64,000 nt of DNA from Acinetobacter calcoaceticus (lineage in GTDB: Bacteria > Pseudomonadota > Gammaproteobacteria > Pseudomonadales > Moraxellaceae): the NCBI RefSeq assembly GCF_900520355.1, contig NZ_LS999521.1, forward strand, positions 1,240,001 to 1,304,000. The letters are read 5' to 3'. Position numbers and translations under genes: made by a program. This document shows, piece after piece, positions 61,589 through 64,000 of the stretch; the first letter of the stretch is position 1, and every line of letters begins with the position of its first letter. The notes under the pieces are model-generated. The model did no database searches. It had not been told where the DNA came from and was given only the letters and a program-made list of their open reading frames with translations.

Positions 61589-62784
61589 TAAAAACATTTC
61601 TTTATGGTGAAGATGACTCACTACCGTTACTGCTCAAGAGTCTTCTCAAACTACGTCATGGACAGATCACTTTTCAGGGCGCGTGGAGTGGTACGGTTGG
61701 CGAGGTTTCAGACTTACATGCTGTGATTGAAGTTCGCAATCCTTTGCTGATGGATCTCATTTTAAAAAATGGTGTTTTAGGAGCAGCTGAAGGCTATATC
61801 CGTGGTGATTGGAGCAGCGAACAACTTGTAGAGTTGGTTCAGATATTGGCACGTAATCGAGATGTATTAGACCAGTTTAACCAGAATGTTATTGCACAGG
61901 CGAGCCAGTTTTTTCTGAAGGGTTGGTATAAAAATAGAAAAAACTCTATAAGCGGGAGCCGTAAAAATATTGCTGAGCACTATGACTTAAGTAATGACTT
62001 TTTTAAATTATTTTTAGACCCGTCGTTAATGTATTCGAGCGCCGTTTTTGAAAGTGAAAACATGTCACTCGAAGACGCATCTGATTTTAAAAAAGAGCTC
62101 ATCTGTAAAAAGTTAGATTTAAAACCAATGGATCATTTGGTTGAAATTGGAAGCGGTTGGGGCGGTTTTGCCATTTATGCAGCCCAACATTATGGCTGTA
62201 GAGTGACCACCATTACCATTTCACAAGCTCAATACGATGAAGCCGTTACTCGTGTAAGTGAAGCTGGGTTGGCACATCGAATTGATGTGCAATTAAAAGA
62301 CTATCGCTTGCTCGAAGGAAAGTTCGATAAGTTAGTTTCAATTGAAATGGTTGAGGCCGTTGGCGCGCAATATTTATCAACATATTTTGATCAGTGCAAA
62401 GCGCTGTTAAAACCGAAAGGTTTGGCATTTATTCAAGCCATTACCATTGAAGATTTTCGTTATAAAAAAGCATTAAATACAGTCGATTATATTAAGCGTT
62501 ATATTTTTCCTGGTAGCTTTATTCCTAGCGTGAGTGTATTGACTCAAACCGCCTCTGAAAGTGGTTTAAGGCTAAAGCATTTAAATGACATCGGTTTAAG
62601 TTATGCAAAAACAATTCATCACTGGCGAGCACGGTTTTTAATCGCACGGGAGGAAGTATTGGCTCTGGGTTTCGATGAAAACTTCATTCGCATGTGGGAT
62701 TTCTATTTATGTTATTGCGAGGGTGGTTTTAAAGAAGGCGTGATAAGCAATGTTCACTTGTTGTTTGAAAGTAGCAATTACTAA
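61585..62784 (+). CDS. Cyclopropane-fatty-acid synthase-like methyltransferase
   Basis: SAM-dependent methyltransferase of 399 residues in the Cfa family, acting on unsaturated phospholipid acyl chains. The core motifs are HYDLSNDFFKLFLDPSLMYS near 133, SAM site LVEIGSGWGGFAIYAA near 188, and CEGGFKEGVI near the end. It may make cyclopropane or methyl-branched/unsaturated products. The overlap with DUF1365 suggests joint production. Confidence 0.9.
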   Translation: MIKTFLYGEDDSLPLLLKSLLKLRHGQITFQGAWSGTVGEVSDLHAVIEVRNPLLMDLILKNGVLGAAEGYIRGDWSSEQLVELVQILARNRDVLDQFNQNVIAQASQFFLKGWYKNRKNSISGSRKNIAEHYDLSNDFFKLFLDPSLMYSSAVFESENMSLEDASDFKKELICKKLDLKPMDHLVEIGSGWGGFAIYAAQHYGCRVTTITISQAQYDEAVTRVSEAGLAHRIDVQLKDYRLLEGKFDKLVSIEMVEAVGAQYLSTYFDQCKALLKPKGLAFIQAITIEDFRYKKALNTVDYIKRYIFPGSFIPSVSVLTQTASESGLRLKHLNDIGLSYAKTIHHWRARFLIAREEVLALGFDENFIRMWDFYLCYCEGGFKEGVISNVHLLFESSNY

Positions 62785-62813
62785 CTCGAACACATCAAGC
62801 AAGGAGACTGCTC

Positions 62814-63593
62814 ATGTTTTGGAATTTACTGATTCTAGATTTAATGATCATGTTGCTGAGCTGGCTACTTGCCACTGCAAATGGTCGAGCTGGAATTGTA
62901 GATGCCGCATGGAGCTGCTGTCTGGCAGTAAACATTATTGTGTCTTCTTTACTCATTTCAGTAGCTCCAGTTGAAGTGCGACTTTTTGTCGGTATTTTTA
63001 GCAGCTTATGGTTTTTAAGACTATTTTGGCACCTGTTAAGACGTTATCAATCCGAACAAAGAGAAGATGGTCGTTACGCGAACATGCGTCAAGCCATGGG
63101 TAAGTTCCAGCACGTTGGCTTTTTATTATTTTTTATCTTTCAAACCTTTTTGGTGCTTTTGTTCTTTTTTCCGATGTGGACGCTACTCAATGTAGAGGCA
63201 ACTACATGGAGTGGCGGATATAAAATCGCTTTAGTGATTGCTGCTGTCATCATGGTGATTGCCTTTATTGGAGAGCAGCTCTCTGATCAGCAGTTATACC
63301 GATTTAAATTAAATCCAGAACATCATGGCAAAACGATGGATCAGGGTTTATGGCGTTATTCACGTCACCCAAATTATTTTTTTGAATGGTTACACTGGTT
63401 TGCCTATCCAATCATTGGTTTAGCTGCGGGCCAGTATTTATTGTGGATTTATCCGTTACTGATGTGGCTATTTTTATACTACGTCACGGGTATTCCATTT
63501 AGTGAAAAACAAGCAATTAAAAGCCGCGGTCAAAATTATCTTGATTATCAACAAAAAACATCAATGTTTATTCCGCGAAAACCCAAAAAATAG
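62814..63593 (+). CDS. DUF1295 family membrane protein (steroid 5-alpha-reductase-like)
   Basis: The 259-residue membrane protein has about six helices and the C-terminal signature QGLWRYSRHPNYFFEWLHWF of the DUF1295/steroid-reductase-like group. Some members reduce or methylate double bonds in lipids. GGAG precedes the ATG, and the following gene starts 8 bases after the stop. Confidence 0.88.
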   Translation: MFWNLLILDLMIMLLSWLLATANGRAGIVDAAWSCCLAVNIIVSSLLISVAPVEVRLFVGIFSSLWFLRLFWHLLRRYQSEQREDGRYANMRQAMGKFQHVGFLLFFIFQTFLVLLFFFPMWTLLNVEATTWSGGYKIALVIAAVIMVIAFIGEQLSDQQLYRFKLNPEHHGKTMDQGLWRYSRHPNYFFEWLHWFAYPIIGLAAGQYLLWIYPLLMWLFLYYVTGIPFSEKQAIKSRGQNYLDYQQKTSMFIPRKPKK

Positions 63594-63601
63594 GTGCGCA
63601 T

Positions 63602-64000
63602 ATGGATTTTATTGTTCATCAGTCTTTAAAAATTGTTGAAAGTGGTGTGATTCCAGATCATGCAATTCGGGCAGCAATCCGTGCTTTAAGCAAAAAGCGC
63701 TTAATTCAAGAAGGGCGTTATGACCCTGAACAAGGGGCACAGCGGTATATGGATGTGCTTAATATGCTGAAACGGAGCGAAATCGCCGTTGAAACGGACA
63801 AGGCAAATGAGCAGCACTATGAATTGCCGACTGAGTTTTTTCAGGCAGTGCTTGGAAAAAGACTCAAATATAGTGCTTGCTATTTTCCGACTAAAACAAC
63901 AACTTTAGATCAAGCAGAAGAGCTCGCACTTCAGCTTTACTGTGAAAGAGCACAACTTAAAAACGGCCAACATATTTTAGAGCTAGGCTGTGGATGGGGT
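63602..64000 (+). CDS. Second Cfa-like methyltransferase (truncated by window end)
   Basis: 133 codons are visible (MDFIVHQSLKIVESGVIPDH and on), with ELPTEFFQAVLGKRLKYSACYF and the SAM-binding motif ILELGCGWG at the very end. It is another cyclopropane-synthase-like methyltransferase, shorter at its N-terminus than the one at 61585, and differs from it. The gene runs past the window end. AGG lies before the ATG. Confidence 0.85.
   Translation, partial: MDFIVHQSLKIVESGVIPDHAIRAAIRALSKKRLIQEGRYDPEQGAQRYMDVLNMLKRSEIAVETDKANEQHYELPTEFFQAVLGKRLKYSACYFPTKTTTLDQAEELALQLYCERAQLKNGQHILELGCGWG

Overview
The window reads as chromosomal DNA from Acinetobacter, most likely the A. calcoaceticus-baumannii complex. 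It is AT-rich and densely coded. It carries a BLUF photoreceptor that matches BlsA at Tyr7, Gln51, Trp92, Met94 and the Lys144-Lys145 pair, the scattered gspLM genes typical of the genus, and several Acinetobacter-type families. Apart from one small GC-rich RNA locus near 49.6 kb, nothing looks like a prophage, insertion sequence or CRISPR array.

Layout. 0-16 kb is conserved core: RhlB-type helicase, nitroreductase, gpsA, sixA, gspL-gspM, pyrD, cvpA, purF, a degenerate M48 membrane protein, a possible HolD-like protein, a 2-hydroxyacid dehydrogenase, a BepA-like protease, yqeY-rpsU and divergent tsaD. 16-21 kb holds a DUF6670-like protein, a DUF815 ATPase, a patatin phospholipase overlapping an atypical protein kinase, and a tandemly duplicated tRNA-Leu(UAG)/tRNA-Trp(CCA) pair. 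21.7-25 kb has a cold-shock gene, blsA and an AraC/LysE pair. 25-34 kb is an efflux locus: MATE pump, outer-membrane channel, divergent TetR, RND adaptor and pump, then an SDR. Two matching 24-bp operator candidates flank tetR. 34-49 kb is mixed accessory and metabolic DNA: HxlR and a redox protein, a DUF6160-like/C39-like surface pair, TetR and AraC regulators, a desaturase fused to its own reductase, a PhaC-like hydrolase, gltS, a KefC-type antiporter, an SDR, a DoxX-like protein, an orphan Imm26 protein and a second DUF6670-like protein.

49.5-50 kb is the most unusual stretch. A GC-rich structured RNA has one antisense block complementary, in two parts and in the correct order, to two copies of the same sense block. 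The second copy overlaps the Shine-Dalgarno of a 30-codon ORF. This is the architecture of phage C4 antisense RNA/icd immunity switches.

50.8-64 kb is an envelope-maintenance and stress region. It has a split pqiA with pqiB and pqiC, then periplasmic HiuH and a GlcG/HbpS-like protein divergent from a CusRS/HprRS-like two-component system with a near-consensus box between them. Next come a secreted lipocalin and a tightly packed membrane-lipid operon: desaturase, flavin oxidoreductase, DUF1365, Cfa-like methyltransferase, DUF1295, and a second Cfa-like gene cut by the window end. Together these suggest sensing of oxidative envelope damage and remodelling of phospholipid acyl chains, but that link is inference.
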